DNA of 64,000 nt from Chthoniobacter flavus (GCA_945861435.1 CAMAUX010000025.1:1-64000); one strand, 5' to 3'; positions 52,269-62,017 are shown, counted from the stretch's first letter. Translations and numbers: made by a program. The notes: generated from the sequence alone by a model not told the origin.

Positions 52269-54206
52269 ATGGCTTTCGAACTGTTCCCTTCCGATGCGTC
52301 TGTTTACGAAGTCCGCACCTGCGCGGAAGGCCCGGCTGGAGCGCTGCCGCTGACCGAGGATCTGCTTCAGCGCAGTCCGAGCGGGGACATCTTCGGGCTG
52401 ACACAGAACGTCGGCATGGGATGGGATCCGGCGCGGGTGAACGACCAGAGTTTCCTCATCCTGAGCACCCAGGGTGGGGTGCGTGCGCCGGACGGCACGC
52501 CGGTGGCGCTTGGGTATCACACGGGTCACTGGGAGATCGGCCTGCTGGTCGCGGACGCCGCCATGGAGCTGCGTCGGATGGGGCGCGTGCCGTTCGCCGC
52601 CTTCTGTTCGGATCCGTGCGACGGCCGCACGCAGGGGACGACCGGCATGTTTGACAGCCTGCCCTATCGCAACGACGCGGCGCTCGTGTTCAGGCGCCTC
52701 ATCCGTTCGCTTCCTCGGCGGTCCGGCGTGCTCGGGATCGCCACGTGTGACAAGGGGCTTCCGGCCATGATGATGGCGCTGGCTGGCATGCGCGATCTGC
52801 CGTGCGTGCTGGTTCCCGGGGGGGTGACCCTTCCTCCATCCAACGGCGAGGATGCAGGTGCTGTGCAAACCATTGGTGCGCGGTTTTCGCGTGGACTGCT
52901 CACGCTGCAGGAGGCTGCGGAGCTGGGTTGCCGGGCCTGTGCGTCGCCCGGGGGCGGCTGCCAGTTTCTTGGGACTGCGGCCACCTCGCAGGTGGTGGCG
53001 GAGGCCTTTGGCATGGCGCTTCCGCACTCGGCACTCGCTCCATCGGGCGAGGCGGTGTGGCGGGCATTGGCGCCGCAGTCAGCACGCGCGCTCGTGGAGC
53101 TGACGGCGCGCGGACTCACGATGCGCGATGTGCTCACCCCCGGCAGTCTCCGCAACGCGATGGTGGTGCACGCGGCGTTCGGTGGGTCGACGAATCTTCT
53201 GCTGCACATCCCCGCAGTTGCGCACAGCGCGGGTCTTGAGCGTCCGCGTGTGCAGGATTGGATCGAGGTGAATCGCAGCGTGCCCCGGCTGGTGGACGTG
53301 CTTCCCAACGGGCCGCGGCATCATCCCACCGTGCGCGCTTTTCTTGCGGGCGGTGTGCCGGAGGTGATGCTGCATTTGCGAGCCCTTGGTCTTCTGGATC
53401 TGTCGGTGCGCACGGTGACGGGACTCACGCTCGGCGAGAATCTCGATGCGTGGGAGAAGTCCGAGCGGAGGTCCCGTTTCCGCGCGATTTTGCAGGAGCG
53501 CGACGGGGTGGATCCGGACGAGGTGATCATGGCGCCCGAGGCTGCGCGCCAGCGCGGGCTGACGGGGACGGTGGTGTTTCCGCTCGGGAACCTTGCGCCC
53601 GAGGGGAGCGTGATCAAGAGCACCGCCATCGATCCCAGTGTCGTGGATGCGGACGGCGTGTATCGCAAGGAGGGAGCGGCCCGGGTGTTCACGAGCGAGG
53701 CCGCTGCGATCGCGGCGCTGCGCGAAGGGCGGATCGCGGCCGGCGACGTGATGGTGCTCGCGGGTGGCGGCCCCATGGGGACGGGGATGGAGGAAACTTA
53801 TCAGGTGACTTCCTCTCTCAAGCATCTGCCTTTTGGAAAACACGTGGCGCTCATCACGGATGCCCGTTTCTCGGGTGTCTCGACGGGCGCCTGCATTGGA
53901 CATGTCGGGCCCGAGGCACTGGCGGGCGGCCCGATTGGTCGGGTGCGCGATGGGGACTGGATCGCCATCACCGTGGATCGGATCGCGATGTGCGGCACGG
54001 TGGACATGGTGGGTGAGGGCGAGCGGAGGTTTTCTTCCGAGGAAGGCGCCCGCGTCCTTGCCGCACGCGCCCCGCATCCGGATCTGGCGCCGCATCCTGC
54101 GCTGCCGGACGACACCCGTCTTTGGGCTGCGCTGCAGCAGGCGGGTGGTGGCGTGTGGGGCGGATGCGTGTTCGACACGGAGTCGATTCTTGCGCGTCTT
54201 GGCTGA
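52269..54206 (+). CDS. Pentonate (xylonate) dehydratase, YjhG/YagF type
   Basis: A 645-residue IlvD/Edd-family dehydratase. The Fe-S cysteines are in [26 protein letters not shown] and [17 protein letters not shown], and the C-terminal domain has [23 protein letters not shown]. The N-terminal extension and overall length match the YjhG/YagF D-xylonate dehydratase branch. It forms 2-keto-3-deoxypentonate, the substrate of the divergently coded FAH protein. The sugar dehydrogenase and lactonase needed upstream are not in the window. The 95-bp divergent gap probably carries shared regulation; no operator was identified. Confidence 0.88.
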   Translation: MAFELFPSDASVYEVRTCAEGPAGALPLTEDLLQRSPSGDIFGLTQNVGMGWDPARVNDQSFLILSTQGGVRAPDGTPVALGYHTGHWEIGLLVADAAMELRRMGRVPFAAFCSDPCDGRTQGTTGMFDSLPYRNDAALVFRRLIRSLPRRSGVLGIATCDKGLPAMMMALAGMRDLPCVLVPGGVTLPPSNGEDAGAVQTIGARFSRGLLTLQEAAELGCRACASPGGGCQFLGTAATSQVVAEAFGMALPHSALAPSGEAVWRALAPQSARALVELTARGLTMRDVLTPGSLRNAMVVHAAFGGSTNLLLHIPAVAHSAGLERPRVQDWIEVNRSVPRLVDVLPNGPRHHPTVRAFLAGGVPEVMLHLRALGLLDLSVRTVTGLTLGENLDAWEKSERRSRFRAILQERDGVDPDEVIMAPEAARQRGLTGTVVFPLGNLAPEGSVIKSTAIDPSVVDADGVYRKEGAARVFTSEAAAIAALREGRIAAGDVMVLAGGGPMGTGMEETYQVTSSLKHLPFGKHVALITDARFSGVSTGACIGHVGPEALAGGPIGRVRDGDWIAITVDRIAMCGTVDMVGEGERRFSSEEGARVLAARAPHPDLAPHPALPDDTRLWAALQQAGGGVWGGCVFDTESILARLG

Positions 54207-54292
54207 CGGCGGGGTGTGACGTGGTGCTGTCCTTGGCGGGTGTTTTCGAGTAAGGACGGGTCCTGTTCCCCTTCCTTGAATTATCACGAGCA

Positions 54293-55516
54293 ATGAATCG
54301 CCGGCACTTTCTCCACACCACCCTTCTTGCGTCCATTGCTGCGACTGCGCGTGCAGTGCGGGGGCGGCCTCCGCGGATTGTTCTGCGGTCCTCATGGCAG
54401 ACGGTGAACATCGGCGACATCGCGCACACGCCGGGGATGCTGGCGCTATTGGAGCGTCATCTGCCTGAGGCCGAGATCACTCTCTGGCCGAGCAATGTGG
54501 ACAACGGAGTGGGGGAGATGCTTCAGCGGCGTTTTCCCAAGCTCAAGATTGTATCGGTCAAACCCGATGTGGCGGAGTTGTATGCGGCGAACGATTTCCT
54601 GCTGCACGGTTCCGGTCCTTCGCTGGTGGGTGAGAAGCAGGTGGCTCTCTGGCGCGCGCAGGGGTCGAAGCCGTATGGCGTGCTTGGGATCACGCAGGGA
54701 ACGCCCGGGCCTGCAACCATCGAGATCCTCAATGGAGCGCGGTTTGTTTATTTCCGCGACTCTGTGTCGATGGCGGCTGCGCGGGCGGCTGGTGTGAAGG
54801 GGCCGGTGATGGCGTATGGGCCGGACGGTGCATTTGCCACGGACCTCCGGAACGAGGAGAAGGCCGGTGAGTTTCTGCGTGCGAACGGTCTCGAGGACGG
54901 CAGGTTTCTGTGCTGCATTCCGCGTTATCGGAGTACGCCGTACTGGCTGATCAAGCCCGGGACGCAGTTTGACGCCGCGAAGCAGGCGCAGAATGAGGAG
55001 AAGAAAGAGCACGACCATGCGCCTTTGCGCGAGGCCATTTCAGCGGTGGTGAGGGAGACGGAGATGAAGGTGCTCATTTGTCCGGAAGACCGCACGCAGA
55101 TGGCGCTCGGGAGGGAGATGCTCTTTGAGAAACTGCCCGTGGACGTGAAGCCGCGCGTGGTGTGGCGGCCGGACTACTGGCTCACGGACGAGGCGCTGAG
55201 CGTGTACGTGCGGAGCGCGGGTCTGTTCGGGAACGAGATGCACAGTCCCATTCTGTGCGTGGGCAACGGCATCCCGGCGATCGTGTGTCGATGGGCCTCG
55301 CAGACTTCGAAGGGCTTCATGTGGCGCGACATCGGGCTGGGAGACTGGCTCTTTGATTTCGACAACGAGGCGGACGTGCGACGGATGCCGGGCGTCGTTC
55401 TTGCGATGGCCAAGGATCCGGCGGGTGCGAAGCAGAAGGCGGGTGCGGCCCGGGCGTTTGTGCGGGAGCGCCAGCTGGAGGCGATGACGGAGTTGCGGCG
55501 TCATCTGCAGGAGTAG
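54293..55516 (+). CDS. Polysaccharide pyruvyl transferase-like protein with Tat-type signal
   Basis: A 407-residue member of the polysaccharide pyruvyl-transferase family: VNIGDIAHTPGMLALLERHLP, the central LLHGSGPSLVGEKQVALW and C-terminal GNEMHSPILCVGNGIPAI. The N-terminus MNRRHFLHTTLLASIAATARA looks like a twin-arginine signal. Pyruvyl transferases use cytoplasmic phosphoenolpyruvate, so an exported member probably does something else. Stands alone between pentose genes and the Rpn gene. Confidence 0.78.
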   Translation: MNRRHFLHTTLLASIAATARAVRGRPPRIVLRSSWQTVNIGDIAHTPGMLALLERHLPEAEITLWPSNVDNGVGEMLQRRFPKLKIVSVKPDVAELYAANDFLLHGSGPSLVGEKQVALWRAQGSKPYGVLGITQGTPGPATIEILNGARFVYFRDSVSMAAARAAGVKGPVMAYGPDGAFATDLRNEEKAGEFLRANGLEDGRFLCCIPRYRSTPYWLIKPGTQFDAAKQAQNEEKKEHDHAPLREAISAVVRETEMKVLICPEDRTQMALGREMLFEKLPVDVKPRVVWRPDYWLTDEALSVYVRSAGLFGNEMHSPILCVGNGIPAIVCRWASQTSKGFMWRDIGLGDWLFDFDNEADVRRMPGVVLAMAKDPAGAKQKAGAARAFVRERQLEAMTELRRHLQE

Positions 55517-55547
55517 GGCCCTGCGGGACGCGGGGAAGGGCTTGGGG

Positions 55548-56539
55548 TCAGAGATTCTGCGCGAACTGAGCGAGGGAGGAGGAGAGAATGGCGCGGTCGT
55601 GCATGCGCTGGAGAGTGGGTTCGTCGGCGATGGAGGCAACGGCCTTGGCGAGACGCTGGGGGACCTGGCCGTGCTTGAGTTCGAGGGCGCGCAGGACTGC
55701 GGACCGCATGGCCTGCAACTGGCCTTCAAATCTGCCCTTGGAGATGCCCTGTGAGATGCCCTCGTTTCTGCCCCTTTGGATGAGTCGTTCGGCGAGTGTC
55801 ATGGTGTGTGGAGTCAGTGGCGGGCTTTGCAGGGAATGGATTCGCTGAAGGAAGAGGGATTCGTCGACGTCTGCGTCCACTCTGTGGCGCAGGAAGTGTT
55901 CGAGCGCATTCGTTGGGATTCGGGACAGGAGCGGTTCATCCCAGACGATCTCGGTCAGGAGTTGGTCGAAGGGTTTGGCCTTCAGAGCGTGCAGGGCGGG
56001 GACTCCGCCCGGGCTGCCTAGAGTTTTTCGTAGGATGGGTTCACGAGGTCCATGAGGGGAAAGAGGAGCCCGGGTTGGCACTGGCGGAAAAGATCTGCGG
56101 TGCCGGGGGGGAAGCTGATGAGATCCTCGAGATTGGTGGAGGAATTCGATGGAGTATTGCCTTGAACCACAACGAGGGGGAATACGGCGGGAAGCTTGGT
56201 GGATTGGGGGTTTTCGAGGACGAAGCGCTGCCAGATTTGGACGATGTAGCCGAGCAGACGCAGGGCCATGCGCGGGTCCTCGGTGCTCGTGTGTTTGAAG
56301 AGGAGGTAGACGTAGGCCTCGCGGTCGCTGATGCGTACGGAGAAGAGGAGGTCGGTCTCGGTGGCTGCGAACTGAGGTTTGATGAAGGTGGACGGGATGT
56401 GCCGCAGGGAGTCCCAGTCGAAGCGGGGTACGAGATCGGCTGGGAGATAGGATTTGAATAATCCGCGCGCGTTTTCAGGAATGGAAAAGATGGCTTTGAC
56501 GAAATTGGAGGCGGGTTGGTGGATGTCGTTTTCGGTCAT
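55548..56539 (-). pseudogene. Rpn-family nuclease/transposase-like gene with a frameshift
   Basis: Two overlapping frames together make one Rpn (PD-(D/E)xK, recombination-promoting nuclease) protein of about 330 residues. The first frame (MTENDIHQPASNFVK... to NPSYEKL, stop at 56018) covers the nuclease core; the second resumes with TLGSPGGVPALHALKAKPF and ends with the family's ISQGISKGRFEGQLQAMR helical tail. The break lies at a run of five A (T on +, 56024-56028); six A would restore the frame (EK|TLG). It may be a real mutation, a sequence error or a -1 shift; catalytic residues look diverged. Rpn genes promote recombination and often decay. Confidence 0.8.
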
Positions 56540-56699
56540 GGCGATTGATCTTTGTGGAGTTACGCGGTCGGGGTGTCCGGCGGATGCCGTGGCCGTGCAC
56601 CGGGTGTGTGAAAGGCGCGGAGTACCGCGGTTGACGGGTGATGCTTCGCGACGATTTGGGGATGTGCCGGATGCGTCGTGGCGGGACGCGGTTCCGAGT

Positions 56700-56800
56700 G
56701 CGGAGCGCAATTGTTCTGGGACGCCGGCGGGGAAGTTTGCGCCGGAACGTTTCCAGCGTTCGAGCCACGGGGTGGAGAGCAGGTGGGGGGCGGGAGCCAG
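56700..56800 (-). repeat. Degenerate duplicate of the tgt 3' end
   Basis: The translation LLSTPWLERWKRSGANFPAGV on the minus strand closely matches LLSTPWLERWKRSSAKFPAG near the C-terminus of the TGT fusion (57130-57240). The copy is not in a usable gene. It lies between the Rpn gene and three-hairpin copy 4. Confidence 0.75.
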
Positions 56801-56847
56801 ACTGCGTGAGGGCCGCAAGGGACAGAAAACGGTGTGCCTGTGGGCCG

Positions 56848-56985
56848 CTGGGGCTTTGTGGCAGAGCTTCTCGCGCCCGCTGCCGGGGCGCGTCGTGTGG
56901 GGGGATGGGAACCGGCGGTTCCCTGCGTCCGCGTTGCGCGGACTGCGGTCACCGACCGGCTAATTTCTTTCATGCCACCGGCATG
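56848..56985. repeat. Three-hairpin element, copy 4 (diverged)
   Basis: This copy lacks the 5' AATGCGATGG stretch but keeps the order: GC hairpin, middle hairpin with stem GTCCGCG-TTG-CGCGGAC, then CATGCC-ACC-GGCATG (56971-56985). In the middle stem an A-T pair of copies 1-3 has become G-C, so both sides changed together. It is followed by a 9-10-bp tandem array. Confidence 0.7.
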
Positions 56986-56990
56986 ACAGC

Positions 56991-57065
56991 GGTGAGGGGC
57001 GGTAAGGGGCGGTGAGGGCGGTGAGGGCGGTGAGGGCGGTGAGGGCGGTGAGGGCGGTGAGGGGC
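56991..57065. repeat. GGTGAGGGC tandem array
   Basis: GGTGAGGGGC and GGTAAGGGGC lead into five perfect GGTGAGGGC units (57011-57055) and a final GGTGAGGGGC. The array begins 5 bp after copy 4 of the three-hairpin element and ends 8 bp before the TGT stop codon. Confidence 0.88.
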
Positions 57066-57073
57066 GGTGGTGG

Positions 57074-59173
57074 TTAGGAGGCTTGGGGGGAGGGGATCCT
57101 GAACTGGGCGTGTCCGAGGATGGAGAGTTCGAAGGTGGGACGTTCTTCTTCGGGGACACCGGCGGGGAACTTTGCACTGGAACGTTTCCAGCGCTCGAGC
57201 CAGGGAGTGGAAAGGAGGGTGTGGCGGGAACCGGCTTGCGGGCTGCAGGCGGCGGGCGTGAGCGCGATGGTGGTTTCGACTTTGTCACCAGTGCTGCAGC
57301 CGCGCGCAACGTGGAAGCCCGCGGCGAGGAGGCCCGCACGGACGGGGGTGGAGCAGGAATAGGTGAACAGTTCCGCAGCACGACCCGAGCATGCTTCGGC
57401 GATTTGACGGAACGCGTTGAGGGTCCACTGGTCCGGGGAGGTTTTGCTCGAGAACATGTCGAAGAAGATCAGGTCCGGAGCGGGTGCGTGGGCGAGGTTG
57501 GCAAGGAAATCGCCATGGAGCAGGATCCACTCGAGACCCGGGTCTTTGGTGGAGTTCCAATAGGCGTCGGCAAGGATGGCGGCTGGGCCCGGGTGGCGCA
57601 GGTAGGTGAACTCGCGGTTGTGCTTGGAGGCGAGTCGGAGTGGATCGAGGTCGTTTTCGAAGCTGATGATCTGGAGGGGGCGGATGCGGCTTTTTGCGGG
57701 ATCGGCGTCGGTGGTGGTATGGGGATGGGGGGCGGTTTCAGCCTCGGCGTTGGTCAGGGCTTCGTAGCATTGGATCGCGGCCATGGCGTTGGTGGCGGCG
57801 CCGAGGCCGACGTCCCAGATGACGAGCGGGCCGGCATCGGGCGCGGGGTCGGTGTGGAGTAGCCGCGCGGCGAGGTGGGACTGTTCGATGTAGAGGCGTC
57901 GGGCTTCTTCGAGGGGAGGGGTGCGCGAGTGCATGATCTCGCCGGAGGAGATCTGACGGATGCTGCAGAAGCCTTCCGGGGCGCGGTGCACCTCGTAGTC
58001 GCCGAGGTGAAAGGCCATCTGTTTTCTGGGCTTCTGTTTGAAGACGGGGTTTTCGAGGTCGGTGGCGTGAAGGATCTGGCGTTTGCGCGCGTAGAGATCG
58101 GCGAAGCGGTCTTCGAGGATGCTCTGGCGGATCTCGCGCATGAGGCCGTGATAGAAGTGGAGGTTGTGGTGGCCGATGAGTTGCCAGCCGAGGTGTTCGC
58201 CGGCTTTGGTGAGGTGATGGAGGTAGGCGCGCGAATAGGTGGCGCAGGTGGGACAGTCGCACTCGGGATCGAGGGTCTGGTTGGCGAACTTGTAGATGCC
58301 GCGGCGCAGTTGAAGGTAGCCGCGCGAGGTGAAGGCGCCGCCGCGCTGGGCGACCTGGGTGGGGATGATGCAGTCGAACATGTCGACTCCGCGGTGGACG
58401 GCCTCGAGGAGGTCGAGCGGGGTGCCCACGCCCATGAGGTAGCGCGGTTTGTCCTGCGGGAGCAGTTGGGCGGTGAATTCGCAGACGTCTTCGCGTTCCG
58501 CCTTGGATTCGCCCACGGCAAGGCCGCCGATGGCAAATCCGTCGAAGGGCAGTTCGCAAAGGCCTGCAGCGCTCTCTTTACGGAGCTTGGGGAAGAGGGC
58601 GCCTTGGACGATGGCGAAGAGGGATTGGGGGGAGTCGGCGCGTGCGGCGAGGCTGCGAAGGGCCCAGCGCTGGGTGAGTTCGAGGGCGGCGCGCGCGGTG
58701 GCTTCGTCGGCTGTGGAGGGGATGCACTGGTCGAGGACCATCATGATGTCGCTGCCGATGGCGACCTGGGTTTCGATGCTGACCTCCGGGCTGAGCAGGA
58801 TCCGGCGCCCGTCGATGTAGCTTTGAAAGGCGGCGCCGTGCTCGCTCATGGAGCGTTCGCCGGCCATGGAGAAAATCTGGAAGCCGCCGGAGTCCGTGAG
58901 CACGGATTTTTTCCAGCTCATGAAGCCGTGGATGCCGCCGGTGCGTCGGAAGACTTCGGGGCCCGGGCGCAGGAGGAGGTGGTAGGTGTTGGCGAGGAGG
59001 ATCTGGGAACCGGAATCTTCGAGGGCCTGGGTGAGCTGGCCCTTCACCGTGGCCTGAGTGCCGACCGGCATGAAGAGTGGGGTTTGGACGGCATTGTGGA
59101 GGGTGTGAAAGGTGGCCGCTCGTGCGCGTGAGCCCGAGGCCTGCGCTTCGAGCCGGAATTGGAGTCGTGACAT
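57074..59173 (-). CDS. tgt: tRNA-guanine transglycosylase fused to MnmC-like methyltransferase domain
   Basis: Residues 1 to ~385 are a complete bacterial TGT: base-pocket Asp in SVLTDSGGFQIFSM (about 94), nucleophile Asp in GVDMFDCIIPT (about 266), and the zinc set CDCPTC (about 304-309) with the following His in LIGHHNLHFYH. It swaps guanine 34 for preQ1 in the queuosine pathway. Residues ~420-650 are a class I methyltransferase domain like the MnmC N-domain (DUF752): LVIWDVGLGAATNAMAAIQ, IISFENDLDPLRLA, and DLIFFDMFSSKTSPDQW. MnmC methylates uridine 34. A fused dual-function wobble-base enzyme is inferred. The ATG at 59173 starts the TGT domain. Confidence 0.88.
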   Translation of the reverse strand: MSRLQFRLEAQASGSRARAATFHTLHNAVQTPLFMPVGTQATVKGQLTQALEDSGSQILLANTYHLLLRPGPEVFRRTGGIHGFMSWKKSVLTDSGGFQIFSMAGERSMSEHGAAFQSYIDGRRILLSPEVSIETQVAIGSDIMMVLDQCIPSTADEATARAALELTQRWALRSLAARADSPQSLFAIVQGALFPKLRKESAAGLCELPFDGFAIGGLAVGESKAEREDVCEFTAQLLPQDKPRYLMGVGTPLDLLEAVHRGVDMFDCIIPTQVAQRGGAFTSRGYLQLRRGIYKFANQTLDPECDCPTCATYSRAYLHHLTKAGEHLGWQLIGHHNLHFYHGLMREIRQSILEDRFADLYARKRQILHATDLENPVFKQKPRKQMAFHLGDYEVHRAPEGFCSIRQISSGEIMHSRTPPLEEARRLYIEQSHLAARLLHTDPAPDAGPLVIWDVGLGAATNAMAAIQCYEALTNAEAETAPHPHTTTDADPAKSRIRPLQIISFENDLDPLRLASKHNREFTYLRHPGPAAILADAYWNSTKDPGLEWILLHGDFLANLAHAPAPDLIFFDMFSSKTSPDQWTLNAFRQIAEACSGRAAELFTYSCSTPVRAGLLAAGFHVARGCSTGDKVETTIALTPAACSPQAGSRHTLLSTPWLERWKRSSAKFPAGVPEEERPTFELSILGHAQFRIPSPQAS

Positions 59174-59531
59174 GGCGGATGGAAGAAGATGGGTGATGGA
59201 CCTTTGCGTTCCGGGCGGTGGGTGGGTGCAACCGCGTGGGATCACCGCAGACGGTTCGCCTGCGGAAGCCGGGCGAGAGAGATGAACGGCAGTGCTTGAT
59301 CAAGGAAGCATAGAATGGGCGGTGTGATGCCGGGAGTGGGGGCGAGCGGTGTTTTTTTGAGGGATGCGGGGTGAAGGGGGCTGAGGAGCCTGTGTTGGCG
59401 AGGGGGCAATGCGGATGCGGAACATAAGGAGGCATTCATTCAACTGTTCGGGGGTGAATAAAAATCTGAGTTGTAGTGCGTTAATTCCGTATAGCGGGTA
59501 TATCGATGGCTTTGATAAAAGGTTGATTCGT

Positions 59532-61721
59532 ATGAATGTCGTACTTGCGTCAGGTCGTCTTCTTCTGCTCTGCGCCCTTCTTTTTGGCACCGCCGTCGCG
59601 GGTGCGCTGGCTCAGGGAACCTCACCAAAGGGCCGGGAATCTGGGACTCAGCAGTCGGCGCGTTATTCGCTGAATGTGTGGGCGCCGCAGGAATTGCAGT
59701 TGGGGGGGCAATTGGATCAGTACGGGAGTTACGTGGTGATCCTGCGTCCCAGTCCGGGGGATGATTACTGGTATCGTCTGCCGCACACCATTGAGATGAC
59801 GGGCGCTTTGCCTGCCGGCGTGGAGTTGGTGCAGAAGGGGACTGATTTTGGATCGCTGGCGCGTTTTGAGGGGACGCCTACGGAGTTGGGAGCCTTCACG
59901 GTGCAGTTGCGCGGGGTGATGGAGGATGGGCAGAGCACGACGACTTCGGTGATCACGATGGTGGTGAGCGATCCGCGGCTTACGGAGTGGAAGGCGACGC
60001 CGTACGGCTTTGATTCGACAAGGAAGCTGCGTGTGGGGATGGCGGCGGCCGGGTTTGGTGTGGAGCTGCAAAGTCCGACCACATGGGCGCGGCTGCGGGT
60101 GCCGTTGGGCTTGGAGGCCGAGGGGTTGCCCGGAGGCGTGGAATTGGTGCGAGACTCGCAGGGTGGTTACAGTCTTCAGGGGCAGCCGACGACGGCGGGG
60201 GTTTATGCGTGCAAGCTGCGCTTCAGCTGGTTGGACGGCGGGCTTGTGGACGAGGTGAATGTGAGCGTGCAGGTGGTGGGCGAAGATTATGTGCCCGCTT
60301 ACACGCTTGGCGGTTATCTGGGGCAGGCTTTCCGCGTGAACAGGGCGGTGGAGCCGGGATGGAATTTCTTCTATGTGGATGATGAGTTTGGTGCGCGTCA
60401 CAATGATGCGACGATCACGTTGGAGGGATTGCCGAAGGGGATCGTGTGGAAGGCGGGTGAGCCGGGGAGTTTTGACGGGTTGTCTGGTGTTCCCGAGGAG
60501 GCCGGCGTGTTCGAGTTCACGGCAAAGGCAACCCTTCCCGATGGGGGCGCGACGGCGGAGGCGAAGTTCACGATCACGGTGCTGGACTCGATTCCCGCGG
60601 AGCGTGCAGCGGGCACCTACGACTGTTTGGTGCAGCGCGAGCAGGCGAATGACGGCAACGGCGGGCGTCTGCTCGTGAGCCTGACGCGGACCGGCAAGCT
60701 TTCGGGTTATCTCATCCACAATTTCCAGCGGTATCCGTTTACACCCGCCAGTGCGACGTACGCGGACACGGGCGCGTTGCGCATCGCGCCTCCGAAGTCC
60801 GGCGTGGTGTTTGAAGGACAGGTTCAGGACGAGGGCTGGTACGGCGACGAGAGGCTGATGCTGACGGGATTGCTGCGTCGTGCTGGATCGGCTGAGGACG
60901 GCTCCTCGCCCGGCAATGGAGCATGGGTGAGTGGGCATCAGTCGCAGGTGCGTATCGCGGCGGATCCCAGTCCGTTTGCGGGACCGGACCGGGTGAACAT
61001 GATTTTCGTGCGCAATCCGTGGTCGGATGAGAGCCAGCCTGCCGGGACGGGCTTCCTGAGTTTCAAGGTGGCGGCCAGCGGTGTGGTGACCGGGACGTTC
61101 TGGGCGGCGGATGGAAGCGCGCCGGTGTCTGTGGCGACGCGGATCAGCGAGTATCGCGAGGGCGGGCGTTTCCCGCTGTACCTGATCACGACGAACGACA
61201 GCGGGCGTGCGTCGTTGAGCGGGGAGATTTTCCTCAATGCCAATTCGGATGCGGCGGGGACGGCGAGTTGGTATCAGGCGCCGAGCGATCGGGGATCGTT
61301 CCCTGGCGGGATTGCGATGGTGAATTACACCGGGGTGATTGGTTCGCGTTATGCGGCGCAACCCGACAACCTGAACTTGTTGGGGCTGGAGGAGGGGGTC
61401 CTCAATGCGGAGCTTGAGCTTGAGGGGGCGGGTTTGGTGGACGAGGTGGATGTGCCGCTGACGGTTTCAAACAACGCGATTGTTGTGGGCGCTGCGCCGC
61501 CGCCCGCGGTGTCGGGGGTGAAGGTGAAGCTCGACAAGAAGACCGGGATTGTGACTGGCAGTTTGAAGGTGAAGACTGGGGGAGTGGGTGCGGCGAAGAC
61601 GGTGCAGTTCCGTGCGATGCTGGACCCGCAGAATCCCGGGGCGGTGGGGCATTTCACGCTGCGCGCAGCTTCGAAGGGTGTGAAAGCGGGTGCGGTGCGG
61701 ATCGCACCGAGGGCGGAGTAG
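59532..61721 (+). CDS. Secreted Ig-like (He_PIG-type) repeat protein
   Basis: A 729-residue protein with a signal peptide (LLLLCALLFGTAVAGALA). The body repeats Ig-like segments of the putative-Ig (He_PIG) type: ALPAGVELVQKG...FEGTPTELGAFTVQL (about 80-140), a second at GLPGGVELVRDSQGGYSLQGQPTTAGVYACKL and a third at GLPKGIVWKAGEPGSFDGLSGVPEEAGVFEF. The C-terminal half (about 355-729) is another beta-rich region repeated loosely (GTYDCLVQREQAND, GTGFLSFKVAASGVVTGTF). No catalytic motif. An adhesin or surface structural role is likely. The AT-rich stretch before the ATG (59420-59530) should contain its promoter. Confidence 0.75.
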   Translation: MNVVLASGRLLLLCALLFGTAVAGALAQGTSPKGRESGTQQSARYSLNVWAPQELQLGGQLDQYGSYVVILRPSPGDDYWYRLPHTIEMTGALPAGVELVQKGTDFGSLARFEGTPTELGAFTVQLRGVMEDGQSTTTSVITMVVSDPRLTEWKATPYGFDSTRKLRVGMAAAGFGVELQSPTTWARLRVPLGLEAEGLPGGVELVRDSQGGYSLQGQPTTAGVYACKLRFSWLDGGLVDEVNVSVQVVGEDYVPAYTLGGYLGQAFRVNRAVEPGWNFFYVDDEFGARHNDATITLEGLPKGIVWKAGEPGSFDGLSGVPEEAGVFEFTAKATLPDGGATAEAKFTITVLDSIPAERAAGTYDCLVQREQANDGNGGRLLVSLTRTGKLSGYLIHNFQRYPFTPASATYADTGALRIAPPKSGVVFEGQVQDEGWYGDERLMLTGLLRRAGSAEDGSSPGNGAWVSGHQSQVRIAADPSPFAGPDRVNMIFVRNPWSDESQPAGTGFLSFKVAASGVVTGTFWAADGSAPVSVATRISEYREGGRFPLYLITTNDSGRASLSGEIFLNANSDAAGTASWYQAPSDRGSFPGGIAMVNYTGVIGSRYAAQPDNLNLLGLEEGVLNAELELEGAGLVDEVDVPLTVSNNAIVVGAAPPPAVSGVKVKLDKKTGIVTGSLKVKTGGVGAAKTVQFRAMLDPQNPGAVGHFTLRAASKGVKAGAVRIAPRAE

Positions 61722-61739
61722 AGTTGGGCGTTGCATGGG

Positions 61740-61788
61740 TGAAGGCGTTTTCGTGGCGCAGGAATTTCATTCCTGCGCGCCGCCTTCA
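61740..61788. terminator. Long two-tier hairpin after the Ig-like gene
   Basis: An inner perfect 10-bp stem GCGCAGGAAT-TTC-ATTCCTGCGC (61756-61778) is nested in an outer stem TGAAGGCG...CGCCTTCA (61740-61788). It begins 19 bp after the stop codon. There is no T tract, so termination is not certain; it may stabilise the mRNA or be a repeat element. Confidence 0.5.
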
Positions 61789-62017
61789 TCGTCGTTGGAG
61801 CCGTCCCGAGGAGGGACTGTCTTGTGGGACAATGGCACCGGCGTGCTGGGAGGCCCCTCCCGGAGAGTCATCCGGAGTTTTGCGGCTAACGGACGGCTGA
61901 AAGCTCAATTTGATTGCGGCGCCCGCGGTCGTTCTTTTCTCCTATTGATAAGTCGTGTTTGACGTTTGCGGGATCGAGGGCGGCTGCTAGTTATCGGCCA
62001 AGCAGAACAATCACACG

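Noticed and set aside
57875-59131. Plus-strand open frame opposite tgt
   Set aside because: Shadow of a complete TGT coding sequence.
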